NCBI GenBank assembly: GCA_001805375.1
Contig: MHFY01000049.1
Span: 1 to 10,539 of the forward strand
Reading direction: 5' to 3'
Origin: Omnitrophica WOR_2 bacterium GWA2_47_8
GTDB taxonomy: Bacteria; Omnitrophota; Gorgyraeia; Zapsychrales; GWA2-47-8
DNA length: 10,539 nt
This document shows positions 1 to 6,274 of this stretch, in pieces (the first letter of the stretch is position 1; every line of letters starts with the position of its first letter). The notes under the pieces are model-generated. The model searched no databases. It was given only the letters and a program-made list of their open reading frames with translations, and had not been told where the DNA came from. The translations under genes and the position numbers were made by a program.

Positions 1-591
1 ACCATTGTGATCGAGGAAGACCGCAGTTTGATCGGTTACAATACGGACGGGCCCGGATTTTTGGCGCATTTGACGGAATTGAATGTTTCTTTTAAAGGAA
101 AACGTGTGGCTATCCTGGGCGCCGGAGGGACGACCCGCGCTATCCTGGCGATCCTTTGCCTTTTGCCTGAAGGACCGGAGTCGGTGCACATCTACAATCG
201 CACTCCGGAAAAACTTACAGCGCTGATCAAGGACATGGGCTCCCGGATGGATGTCAAGATGATCCACCCGGCCAGGACGATCGATGACCTTGAATTAGGA
301 TCCTGCGATATCCTGATCAACACCACCTCCGTCGGATTGAAAAAGGAGGACCCCTGCTTGATCTCAGAGGAATTGATCCATCCCAAGATGTTCGTCTACG
401 ATGTCATTTACAATCCCGTTCAGACAAAGTTGTTGAAATTGGCTGAAAAAAAAGGCGCCAAGACATCCAATGGCCTGGGATTTTTATTTTATCAAGGCGT
501 CTTAGCGTTCCAGCATTGGGCGGACGCGCAGCTGGATGAAAAGGTTAAGAAAAAAATGCGGAGCACTTTAGAAAAGGCGGTCCACCTCTAG
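1..591 (+). CDS. aroE: Shikimate dehydrogenase, C-terminal part (5' end outside window)
   Basis: NADP-dependent reduction of 3-dehydroshikimate to shikimate, a cytosolic step of the chorismate pathway. The frame is open from base 1 (reads T-I-V-I-E-E-D), so the gene starts upstream; 196 residues are visible, against a usual family length of about 270-290, so roughly 75-95 N-terminal residues are missing. Visible motifs: YNTDGPGF (window residues 13-20; the Asp is a substrate-binding/catalytic position in the family), the Rossmann dinucleotide loop ILGAGGTTRAI, NTTSVGL, DVIYNPVQTKLL, and the C-terminal NGLGFLFYQGVLAF containing the conserved substrate-contacting Gln. The GTG at base 7 is not the start because the conserved family sequence continues 5' of it. 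aroK lies about 1.1 kb downstream with a prepilin peptidase gene between them. The stop is followed by a palindrome-rich spacer. No disruption seen. Confidence 0.95.
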   Translation, partial: TIVIEEDRSLIGYNTDGPGFLAHLTELNVSFKGKRVAILGAGGTTRAILAILCLLPEGPESVHIYNRTPEKLTALIKDMGSRMDVKMIHPARTIDDLELGSCDILINTTSVGLKKEDPCLISEELIHPKMFVYDVIYNPVQTKLLKLAEKKGAKTSNGLGFLFYQGVLAFQHWADAQLDEKVKKKMRSTLEKAVHL

Positions 592-602
592 GTAGACGCG
601 TC

Positions 603-623
603 CGCCCTGCTCAAAGCAGGGCG
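603..623. repeat. GC-rich hairpin, 9-bp stem with 3-nt loop
   Basis: Bases 603-611 (CGCCCTGCT) are perfectly complementary to 615-623 (AGCAGGGCG) around the loop CAA. It lies 11 nt after the aroE stop, so it could stop transcription or protect the 3' end of the aroE message, but no T-run follows, so it is not a standard intrinsic terminator. Bases 600-607 (GTCCGCCC) are also perfectly complementary to 640-647 (GGGCGGAC), a competing pairing that shares part of the left arm. An 8-bp palindrome GAGATCTC (623-630) sits between. Confidence 0.7.
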
Positions 624-651
624 AGATCTCACCCCCCAAGGGCGGACCTCG

Positions 652-676
652 TTCCCGCCACACTGTTTGGCGGGAA
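652..676. repeat. Palindrome, 9-bp arms with 7-nt loop
   Basis: TTCCCGCCA (652-660) pairs perfectly with TGGCGGGAA (668-676) around CACTGTT. It ends 21 nt before the prepilin peptidase start. No T-run follows. The compact GC-rich shape resembles dispersed REP-type palindromes, but whether it recurs cannot be seen in one window. In RNA it could end aroE transcripts or influence ribosome access to the next gene. Confidence 0.65.
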
Positions 677-697
677 GAAAAATGAACGGGCGGTTAA

Positions 698-1519
698 ATG
701 AACCCAGAATTTTTTTTAAATATTTTTGTGTTCCTGATGGGGCTGATCGTGGGAAGTTTTTTAAATGTCTGTATCGTACGGCTTCCCAAAGAGCAATCCA
801 TTGTTAAACCCCGCTCCCAGTGCGTGCACTGCAAAAAGCCCATCCCTTGGTACGACAACGTTCCTTTGCTGAGCTATCTACTATTAAAAGGAAAGTGCCG
901 GTCGTGTCATGAGAAAATTTCTCCCCGTTATTTTATCGTCGAGCTTTTTACCGGGATCTCGTTTGTTATCCTTTATCAGCATGTCGGGTTGAATCTTATG
1001 CTACTTGCGTATTTAGTGATGCTGTCCTGTTTGATCGTGGCAACCTTTGTTGATTTTGAATTACGGATCATTCCCGATGAGGTGAGTGTGGGAGGGATGA
1101 TCGTGGGCCTTGTTTTTAGTTCTTTGATCCCGTCTTTGCATATGGATAATCTAAACATATATAGCCCTTTCAAGAATCATGTGATATCTCTTGGGTATTC
1201 TCTTTTAGGCGTTTTAGTGGGAGGCGGATCTATTTATATTTTGGGGATGCTTGGGGATTTTATTTTTAAAAAGGAATCCATGGGCGGCGGCGATGTAAAA
1301 TTGATGGCCATGGTGGGGGCGTTTTTGGGATGGAAACTGGCCCTGCTGGCTTTTTTCATCGCCCCTTTTTTCGGGGCCATCTATGGGATCATTGAAAAGA
1401 TCAGGACCAAGGACAGCGCGATCGCCTACGGCCCGTTTTTGGCGTTAGGCTCGATGATCAGTCTTTTTTGGGGAGATAAGATCATCTACATGATAGCTAA
1501 CGGTTACCTGCTTATTTAA
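698..1519 (+). CDS. Prepilin peptidase / N-methyltransferase (type IV leader peptidase)
   Basis: Inner-membrane aspartyl protease (A24 family, PilD/GspO/ComC type) that cleaves the leader of type IV pilins and type II secretion pseudopilins and usually N-methylates the new N-terminus. The 273-residue length is normal. Seen: a first membrane helix with GSFLNVC (residues 19-25), a cytosolic zinc-binding loop with two CxxC pairs (C42/C45, C67/C70) as in full bifunctional members, the first catalytic Asp in FVDFELRIIPD (D119), the second in GGGDVK (D199), and several further hydrophobic segments to the C-terminus. The CxxC pairs suggest the methyltransferase half is present. The ATG at 698 was chosen because it begins the expected short N-terminus before the first helix; no strong Shine-Dalgarno precedes it. 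It stands between aroE and aroK and is followed by an intrinsic terminator. No pilin genes are in the window, so its substrates lie elsewhere. PilD and GspO cannot be told apart here. Confidence 0.95.
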   Translation: MNPEFFLNIFVFLMGLIVGSFLNVCIVRLPKEQSIVKPRSQCVHCKKPIPWYDNVPLLSYLLLKGKCRSCHEKISPRYFIVELFTGISFVILYQHVGLNLMLLAYLVMLSCLIVATFVDFELRIIPDEVSVGGMIVGLVFSSLIPSLHMDNLNIYSPFKNHVISLGYSLLGVLVGGGSIYILGMLGDFIFKKESMGGGDVKLMAMVGAFLGWKLALLAFFIAPFFGAIYGIIEKIRTKDSAIAYGPFLALGSMISLFWGDKIIYMIANGYLLI

Positions 1520-1542
1520 ATATAAATATACTTATTAATATT

Positions 1543-1572
1543 AAAGACCCCGTAAACAAACGGGGTCTTTTT
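1543..1572 (+). terminator. Rho-independent terminator after the prepilin peptidase gene
   Basis: AAAGACCCCGT (1543-1553) pairs perfectly with ACGGGGTCTTT (1560-1570) around the 6-nt loop AAACAA, and the right arm runs into TTTTT (1568-1572). It lies 23 nt past the stop codon. The A-rich left flank might also let it act on the minus strand, although no minus-strand gene needs it here. It separates the aroE/prepilin peptidase unit from the aroK unit. Confidence 0.9.
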
Positions 1573-1615
1573 ATTTGGGCTTCGGCCAGAATGATGGGCC
1601 CAAATTCGCCCATCA
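1573..1615. repeat. Two overlapping, mutually exclusive hairpins
   Basis: ATTTGGGC (1573-1580) is complementary to GCCCAAAT (1598-1605), and TGATGGGC (1592-1599) is complementary to GCCCATCA (1608-1615). The two 8-bp pairings share bases 1598-1599, so they cannot both form in full. They sit immediately after the terminator and just upstream of the -35 box of the aroK promoter, so only read-through RNA or supercoiled DNA would contain them. No function can be assigned. Confidence 0.5.
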
Positions 1616-1619
1616 GTGT

Positions 1620-1649
1620 TTGACAGTGCAAGCGTGGATATGTTACAAT
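1620..1649 (+). promoter_or_regulatory. Sigma-70-type promoter for aroK-dprA-topA
   Basis: TTGACA (1620-1625) is a perfect -35 consensus. TACAAT (1644-1649) is a 5/6 match to the -10 box, with an 18-nt spacer and a TG dinucleotide at 1641-1642 giving an extended -10 (TGTTACAAT). The expected transcription start is near 1656, leaving a leader of about 25 nt before the aroK ATG. It follows directly on the terminator of the preceding unit, which supports its being real. No operator or riboswitch-like structure fits in so short a leader. Confidence 0.8.
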
Positions 1650-1680
1650 CCACCCAGCTTGAATTTTGATATATATAAGT

Positions 1681-2190
1681 ATGAATAGAAATATTATACT
1701 AATAGGTTTCATGGGCGCGGGTAAGACTGTGGCCGCCAATGAGTTGGCAAAAAGGCTCAAGCGGATGGTCTTTTCAACGGATCTGCTGATCGAACAAAAG
1801 GAAGGAAAATCCATCGCTGAGATCTTTAAAGTCAATGGGGAAGACTATTTTCGCCGGCAGGAAGAGGCAGTGGTGGCGGATCTATCGAAAAAGGACAACC
1901 TTATTATCGATTGCGGGGGCGGCGTGTTCTTAAACCCTAAAAATCGGAAAAGCTTAAAGAAAAACGGCCTGACCTTTTATCTGGCGGCAAGTCCTGAGGT
2001 TGTGCATCAACGGACACGGAACAGCCGGCAGAGGCCGCTGCTTAATACCAGCGACCCGAAAAAGGTCATTAAGGACCTCTTGGCTAAACGGGAACAGTTC
2101 TACAAACAAGCCGATCATACGATCGATACCGATGGAAAAACTAATGAACAGGTCTGTAATGAGATTGAGGAGATTCTAAGTCATGGATAA
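1681..2190 (+). CDS. aroK: Shikimate kinase
   Basis: ATP-dependent phosphorylation of shikimate to shikimate 3-phosphate in the cytosol. From the ATG at 1681 it has 169 residues, the usual size for this P-loop family. Seen: Walker A GFMGAGKT (residues 9-16), substrate-binding STDLLIE with D34 (the common family form is DTD; here the first Asp is Ser), GEDYFRRQE with the shikimate-contacting Arg at 58/59, CGGGV (78-82), the LID region RQRPLL (116-121) and R137 near the nucleotide site. A TTG at 1666 would add five residues, but the ATG gives the family-like beginning MNRNIILIGFMG. No Shine-Dalgarno is visible before it; the leader is AT-rich. A strong promoter lies about 30 nt upstream, and the 3' end overlaps dprA by 8 nt. 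It works in the same pathway as aroE at the window start. Confidence 0.95.
   Translation: MNRNIILIGFMGAGKTVAANELAKRLKRMVFSTDLLIEQKEGKSIAEIFKVNGEDYFRRQEEAVVADLSKKDNLIIDCGGGVFLNPKNRKSLKKNGLTFYLAASPEVVHQRTRNSRQRPLLNTSDPKKVIKDLLAKREQFYKQADHTIDTDGKTNEQVCNEIEEILSHG
2167..2172 (+). promoter_or_regulatory. Shine-Dalgarno for dprA inside aroK
   Basis: GAGGAG lies within the last aroK codons, 10 nt before the dprA ATG at 2183. It supports that start and implies dprA is translated from the aroK message. Confidence 0.6.
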
Positions 2191-3280
2191 CAGGGGAGCT
2201 TTGCTTATTTTAAACGCGATCAAAGGATTGACCAGCCGCCGGATCCAGGACTTGATCAAGTATTTTGGTTCAGCCCAAGCGGTTTTATCTTCCGTTGGAA
2301 AGATCCGAGAACATAAATTCCTGCCGGAACAGGCCATTCAGCATATCGAGAGCTTTCCGCAGGAAAGTTTTTTTTTAAATGAAGAAAAACTTATCGCTGC
2401 TCATAAGGCCGATGTGATCACGCTTTGGGATAAAGATTATCCTAAAACGCTAAAAGAAATTTCCAATCCTCCGGTTGTGCTTTACGTAAAAGGGACATTA
2501 AATAAAGATGAGGAACCGGCCCTAGCGATCGTCGGTTCGCGTCAGGCGTCTATATACGGCATGACCATGGCCGAGAAATTCGCATTAGAACTGGCGGAAT
2601 TAGGGATAACGATCGTGTCCGGCCTGGCCAAAGGCATTGACACCTTTGCCCATCGCGGCGCGTTAAAGGCCAAGGGGCGCACCATCGCGGTTTTAGGTTC
2701 CGGCCTGGCGAATCTTTATCCGCGTGATAACAAAAAACTTTTTGAAGAGATCGCGGAAAATGGCGCGGTGATCTCCGAGTTCCCCATGACAACAGAGCCG
2801 TTGTCTTATAATTTTCCGCAGCGGAACAGGATCATCAGCGGCTTGTCATTAGGTGTCCTGATCGTAGAGGCTGCGTTGAAAAGCGGGGCTCTTATCACCA
2901 GCGACTTCGCGTTGGAGCAGGGCAAAGAAGTTTTCGCGCTGCCAGGTAAGATCGATTCGCCCAACAGCAAAGGCGTTCATCAGCTGATCAAGCAAGGCGC
3001 CAAACTCAGCACGCATAGGGACGATATCCTGGAAGAATTGAAAGTCCCGTTGAAAAAATCTTTGGTTATTGAATTTCAAACGGCGCAGGTAGAAAATTTC
3101 GAACTCAATTCAGAAGAAAATGAAATCTTTCAACAAATCAAAATTCAACCCTTGCATATTGAGGACCTGGCTGGTTTTGAGAAACAACCCATCAACCGAC
3201 TAAGCAGTGTTCTGTTAAATTTGGAACTCAAAGGACTAATCAAACAACTACCCGGAAAGAATTTTGTGAGGTGTAAATAA
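2183..3280 (+). CDS. dprA: DNA-processing protein DprA (Smf)
   Basis: Cytosolic protein that binds incoming single-stranded DNA during natural transformation and loads RecA on it. The 365 residues are typical for a three-part DprA. The N-terminal region (about 5-60) has a helix-hairpin-helix-like sequence. The central Rossmann-like DprA/Smf domain (about 80-290) has IVGSRQASIYG (116-126), SGLAKGIDTFAHRGAL (146-161), AVLGSGLANLYP, NFPQRNRIISG (210-220, with the conserved Arg residues) and SGALITSDFALEQGKEVFALPG (234-255). A C-terminal winged-helix-like domain (about 308-362) ends with LELKGLIKQLPGKNFVR, as in full-length DprA. The start overlaps aroK by 8 nt and the stop overlaps topA by 1 nt (TAATG), so expression is probably coupled. 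The dprA-topA order is common in bacteria. With the prepilin peptidase 0.7 kb upstream it hints at competence, but DprA also occurs in species not known to be competent. Confidence 0.96.
   Translation: MDNRGALLILNAIKGLTSRRIQDLIKYFGSAQAVLSSVGKIREHKFLPEQAIQHIESFPQESFFLNEEKLIAAHKADVITLWDKDYPKTLKEISNPPVVLYVKGTLNKDEEPALAIVGSRQASIYGMTMAEKFALELAELGITIVSGLAKGIDTFAHRGALKAKGRTIAVLGSGLANLYPRDNKKLFEEIAENGAVISEFPMTTEPLSYNFPQRNRIISGLSLGVLIVEAALKSGALITSDFALEQGKEVFALPGKIDSPNSKGVHQLIKQGAKLSTHRDDILEELKVPLKKSLVIEFQTAQVENFELNSEENEIFQQIKIQPLHIEDLAGFEKQPINRLSSVLLNLELKGLIKQLPGKNFVRCK
3268..3273 (+). promoter_or_regulatory. Shine-Dalgarno for topA inside dprA
   Basis: GAGGTG, 6 nt before the topA ATG at 3280, is the best-spaced ribosome binding site in the window. 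Its position within the last dprA codons, together with the TAATG stop/start overlap, points to coupled translation. Confidence 0.65.
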
Positions 3281-5268
3281 TGGCTAAATCATTGGTTATT
3301 GTGGAGTCCCCCGCGAAGGTCAAGACCATCAATAAAATCTTAGGGGATAAATTTAAGGTCGTTTCTTCCATGGGGCACCTGATCGACCTTCCGAAATCGG
3401 ATCTGGGCGTCAATCTGGAAGATAAATTTACCCCTAAGCTTATTGTGGTGAGAAGCAAACAAAAAATACTGACCCAGCTTAAAAAAGACGCGCAGTCCAA
3501 GAAAGATATCTATATCGCGACCGATCCGGACCGGGAGGGCGAGGCCATCGGATGGAACCTGCTCCAGCATATCGGTGACGGCAAGAATCATTACCGCGTG
3601 ACCTTTCAGGAGATCACCAAAGAAGCGGTTTTAAAGGCCTTTGAACATCCGCGAAAATTTGATCTTAAAAAGGTCAACGCCCAGGTAGCGCGCCGGATCT
3701 TGGACAGGATCGTCGGCTATTTGATCAGCCCTATCCTTTGGAAAAAAGTTGGGTCCCGTTTAAGCGCGGGACGCGTGCAGTCGGTGGCGTTACGGTTGAT
3801 CGTGGATCGGGAGCGGGCCATCCGGAGCTTTATCCCGCAGGAATATTGGCAGATGGAAGTTGATCTAAGAAAAAAAGGCTTAAAGAATGTTTTGACCGCC
3901 GGCCTGGAAAAGATAAACGATAAAAAACCGGAATTAAAAACGAAAGAAGAAACCGACGCCATCGCTTTGGACATTCAAAATCAGGCCTTTATGGTTTCCA
4001 ATATTATTGAACGGGAAGTGAAGCGCAATCCTTCACCGCCTTTTATCACCAGCACCTTGCAGCAGGAAGCCTTTAATAAGTTGGGATTCAACGCCAATAA
4101 GACCATGCTCCTGGCCCAGCAGCTTTATGAAGGGATCGAGTTAGGCGACGATGAACCGGTTGGGTTGATCACCTACATGAGAACGGATTCGGTCAATATC
4201 GCCCAAGAGGCTTTGACAAAGGTCCGGCATTTCATTTCCAAGGCCTACGGTGAAAAATATTTGCCGGAAAAGCCCAATGTTTATAAATCCAAAAAGTCCG
4301 CGCAGGAAGCGCACGAAGCGATCCGTCCTTCGGATATCTCGCGTAACCCCAAAGATGTTCAAAAGTATCTGGATGGTGATCAGTTTAAATTGTATGAATT
4401 GATCTGGAAACGGTTCGTGGGCTGCCAGATGGTCCCCGCTGTTTATGAGAACAGAAAGGTCGAGATCACCGCGGGAAAATATGCCTTTGGGGTAAGCGGT
4501 TCGCATCTGGTCTTTGATGGTTTTTATGTTTTAGGCAAAGATGAAAAAGACGACACAGTTGACCTATCCCCTTATAAGAAAAATGATCCGCTGGAATTGG
4601 TCGAGGTCAAGCCCACACAGCATTTTACCAAGCCGCCGCCGCGTTTTTCCGAAGCGAGTTTGGTCAAGGCCTTGGAGGAGGATGGTATCGGACGGCCCAG
4701 CACGTACGCCTCGATCATCCACACGCTCGTGTTGAGGAATTATGCCTTAAGAGAGCGGGGTTATTTTTCCGCCACGGACCTGGGGATCAAGATCTGCGAC
4801 CTTCTGGTCGAATATTTCCCGAAGATCATGGATATCACCTTTACCGCGCAGATGGAAGAGAGCCTGGACCAGATCGAAGAGGGAGAGATCGACCAGGAGA
4901 AATTGTTGCGGGATTTTTACGGGCCCTTTAAGATCGAGCTCGATTACGCGATGCAGAATATCACCAAGACCCACGAATTTGTCGAGAAAAAATGCCCCGA
5001 ATGCGGCCGGCCGATGGTGATCAAATGGGGACGCCGCGGCCAATTTATCAGCTGTTCGGGTTTTCCCAAATGTAAATATGCCGAGGCGATCACTACCGGT
5101 GTTAAATGCCCCCAAGAAGGCTGTGCCGGAGAATTGGTCAAGCGCCGTTCTCCGAGAGGGTCGTTTTACGGATGCAGCAAGTATCCCAATTGCACGTATA
5201 TCGCCAATAAGCTTCCCGGCGAAGGGGACGATGAAAAAGTTTCCACGACCGCTGATGACAAAAAGTAA
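3280..5268 (+). CDS. topA: DNA topoisomerase I (type IA)
   Basis: Relaxes negative supercoils by transient single-strand cleavage through a 5'-phosphotyrosine. The 662 residues form a compact member; E. coli TopA is about 865, and the difference lies mainly in the C-terminal tail. Seen: the Toprim domain from LVIVESPAKVKTI (5-17, metal-site E9) through TDPDREGEAIGW (81-92, acidic triad D82/D84/E86), SRLSAGRVQSVALRLIVDRE (159-178), the active-site block GLITYMRTDS with catalytic Y299 and R301, AHEAIRP (344-350), and GIGRPSTYASII (469-480). Two C-terminal C4 zinc ribbons follow: C572/C575/C592/C598 and C610/C615/C632/C638. The charged tail DDEKVSTTADDKK looks unstructured. It starts at the ATG overlapping the dprA stop, preceded by GAGGTG. 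Downstream is a large palindrome, then xerC. The topA-xerC neighbourhood is widespread in bacteria. Confidence 0.97.
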   Translation: MAKSLVIVESPAKVKTINKILGDKFKVVSSMGHLIDLPKSDLGVNLEDKFTPKLIVVRSKQKILTQLKKDAQSKKDIYIATDPDREGEAIGWNLLQHIGDGKNHYRVTFQEITKEAVLKAFEHPRKFDLKKVNAQVARRILDRIVGYLISPILWKKVGSRLSAGRVQSVALRLIVDRERAIRSFIPQEYWQMEVDLRKKGLKNVLTAGLEKINDKKPELKTKEETDAIALDIQNQAFMVSNIIEREVKRNPSPPFITSTLQQEAFNKLGFNANKTMLLAQQLYEGIELGDDEPVGLITYMRTDSVNIAQEALTKVRHFISKAYGEKYLPEKPNVYKSKKSAQEAHEAIRPSDISRNPKDVQKYLDGDQFKLYELIWKRFVGCQMVPAVYENRKVEITAGKYAFGVSGSHLVFDGFYVLGKDEKDDTVDLSPYKKNDPLELVEVKPTQHFTKPPPRFSEASLVKALEEDGIGRPSTYASIIHTLVLRNYALRERGYFSATDLGIKICDLLVEYFPKIMDITFTAQMEESLDQIEEGEIDQEKLLRDFYGPFKIELDYAMQNITKTHEFVEKKCPECGRPMVIKWGRRGQFISCSGFPKCKYAEAITTGVKCPQEGCAGELVKRRSPRGSFYGCSKYPNCTYIANKLPGEGDDEKVSTTADDKK

Positions 5269-5274
5269 GGAGGG
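5267..5274 (+). other. Orphan Shine-Dalgarno-like sequence
   Basis: AAGGAGGG starts inside the topA stop codon and is the closest match to the anti-Shine-Dalgarno in the window, yet no gene follows at a normal distance. A TTG at 5280, correctly spaced, opens a frame of only four codons (TTG ACT TTT TCC TGA). The next real gene, xerC, starts 132 nt downstream behind a palindrome and has no Shine-Dalgarno of its own. Confidence 0.4.
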
Positions 5275-5276
5275 GT

Positions 5277-5391
5277 TTATTGACTTTTTCCTGAATAGGC
5301 GAACAATGGTAGTCAATATTAGGTCTTTTTCCTGAGAGAAAAAGCCTAATATTGGTTTCCTTTGTTCAATTAATTCGGGAAAGACCAATAA
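5277..5391. repeat. 115-nt nested imperfect palindrome between topA and xerC
   Basis: Successive arms are complementary from outside in: TTATTG (5277-5282) with CAATAA (5386-5391); TTTTTCCTGAAT (5285-5296) with ATTCGGGAAAGA (5373-5384), with two G-T pairs; GAACAA (5301-5306) with TTGTTC (5362-5367); GG (5308-5309) with CC (5359-5360); CAATATTAGG (5314-5323) with CCTAATATTG (5345-5354); and CTTTTTC (5325-5331) with GAAAAAG (5338-5344), leaving T5324 bulged and the loop CTGAGA. The inner 17-bp part is strong enough to act as a terminator-like hairpin for topA, though only a T-rich tract (GTTTCCTTTGTT) follows. The 11-mer CTTTTTCCTGA occurs twice on the left side (5284-5294, 5325-5335). A small non-autonomous palindromic element (MITE-like) or a structured RNA would both fit. 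It fills nearly the whole gap. Confidence 0.65.
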
Positions 5392-5406
5392 GCAGTTTTA
5401 ACCTCT

Positions 5407-6267
5407 ATGAACCGTTATGTGGAAAAATTTATAAGTTACCTGGAGATCGAGAAGAATTATTCACCGTTCACTCTTTTAAACTATAAATTGGACCTGGAAG
5501 ATTTCTTTAAGTGGAGCAACGATACACCCCTTGAGAAAATAGACTATCTTCATCTGCGCAAATATTTGGCCTACTTACGAGAGCGGCATCTTAAACCCCG
5601 CTCCTTGTCGCGTAAGATCTCGGCCCTGCGCAGCCTGTTCAAATTTTTACAGCGGGAGGGGCATGTTAAGGTCAATCCCGTCAAACTTCTGCAAACACCG
5701 AAACTCGATAAGGTTCTGCCGAATTTTTTAACGGTCAATGAGATGACGACCTTGATCGAAGCGCCCGACATCGAAAAGCTTTTTGGAAAGCGTGACAAGG
5801 CTATCCTTGAAACGATCTACTCAACGGGCATGCGCGTCAGCGAACTGGTCGGGCTTAATATCGACAGCGTAGATTTTTTCAGCAACATGGTCAAAGTGGC
5901 GGGAAAAGGGAAAAAGGAGCGGCTTTTGCCGATAGGCGATAAGGCGCTTAACGCCATCAAGGATTATTTGGATGCTCGCAAGAAAAATGCCACGGCCCTT
6001 TTTTTGAATAAGAACGGCACGCGGCTTTCCGCGAGGAGCGTCTGTGAGATCTCGCACCGTTATATTAAATTTGTCAGTGAAACTAAAAGTATTTCGCCGC
6101 ACGTGCTGCGGCATTCTTTCGCGACGCATTTGTTGGACCGCGGCGCGGACCTGCGTTCGGTGCAGGAGTTGTTGGGGCATGTGAATCTCTCGACAACGCA
6201 GATCTACACCCATGTCACGACCGAGCGGTTAAAGAATGTTTATGACAAGGCCCATCCGAGGGCGTAA
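5407..6267 (+). CDS. xerC: Tyrosine recombinase XerC
   Basis: Site-specific recombinase that, with its partner XerD, resolves chromosome dimers at dif. The 286 residues are a typical Xer length. Seen: an N-terminal SAM-like DNA-binding domain (about 1-85: VEKFISYLEIEKNYSPFTLLNY, RSLSRKISALRSLFKFL), then the catalytic domain with all six conserved residues: R143 (TGMRVSELVGL), K167 (GKGKKER), H232 and R235 (SPHVLRHSFATHLL), H258 (LLGHVNLSTTQIYTH) and the nucleophile Y267. The ending VYDKAHPRA resembles XerC rather than XerD. The complete motif set and the topA neighbour argue for the housekeeping recombinase and against a phage or integron integrase. The ATG at 5407 has no Shine-Dalgarno. A 115-nt palindrome precedes it and a heptamer inverted array follows the stop. 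XerD is not in the window; in single-recombinase organisms this could be the only Xer, which cannot be judged here. Confidence 0.93.
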   Translation: MNRYVEKFISYLEIEKNYSPFTLLNYKLDLEDFFKWSNDTPLEKIDYLHLRKYLAYLRERHLKPRSLSRKISALRSLFKFLQREGHVKVNPVKLLQTPKLDKVLPNFLTVNEMTTLIEAPDIEKLFGKRDKAILETIYSTGMRVSELVGLNIDSVDFFSNMVKVAGKGKKERLLPIGDKALNAIKDYLDARKKNATALFLNKNGTRLSARSVCEISHRYIKFVSETKSISPHVLRHSFATHLLDRGADLRSVQELLGHVNLSTTQIYTHVTTERLKNVYDKAHPRA

Positions 6268-6274
6268 AAAGATA

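Noticed and set aside
682..684. ATG at 682 preceded by GGGAAG as an alternative start before the prepilin peptidase gene
   Set aside because: Out of frame with the peptidase and its translation has no family features; it soon ends.
1666..1680. TTG at 1666 as an upstream start for shikimate kinase
   Set aside because: Adds only MIYIS before the family-typical beginning; it would leave a leader of about 10 nt. ATG at 1681 is preferred.
4747..5388. 213-codon open frame on the minus strand across the topA 3' end
   Set aside because: Lies opposite well-conserved topA sequence including both zinc ribbons; its translation shows no recognisable domain and looks like an antisense shadow.
5407..6267. 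Recombinase considered as an integron or phage integrase
   Set aside because: Length, XerC-like C-terminus (YDKAHPRA) and topA neighbour fit the chromosomal Xer recombinase; no cassette array, attC sites or phage genes seen.
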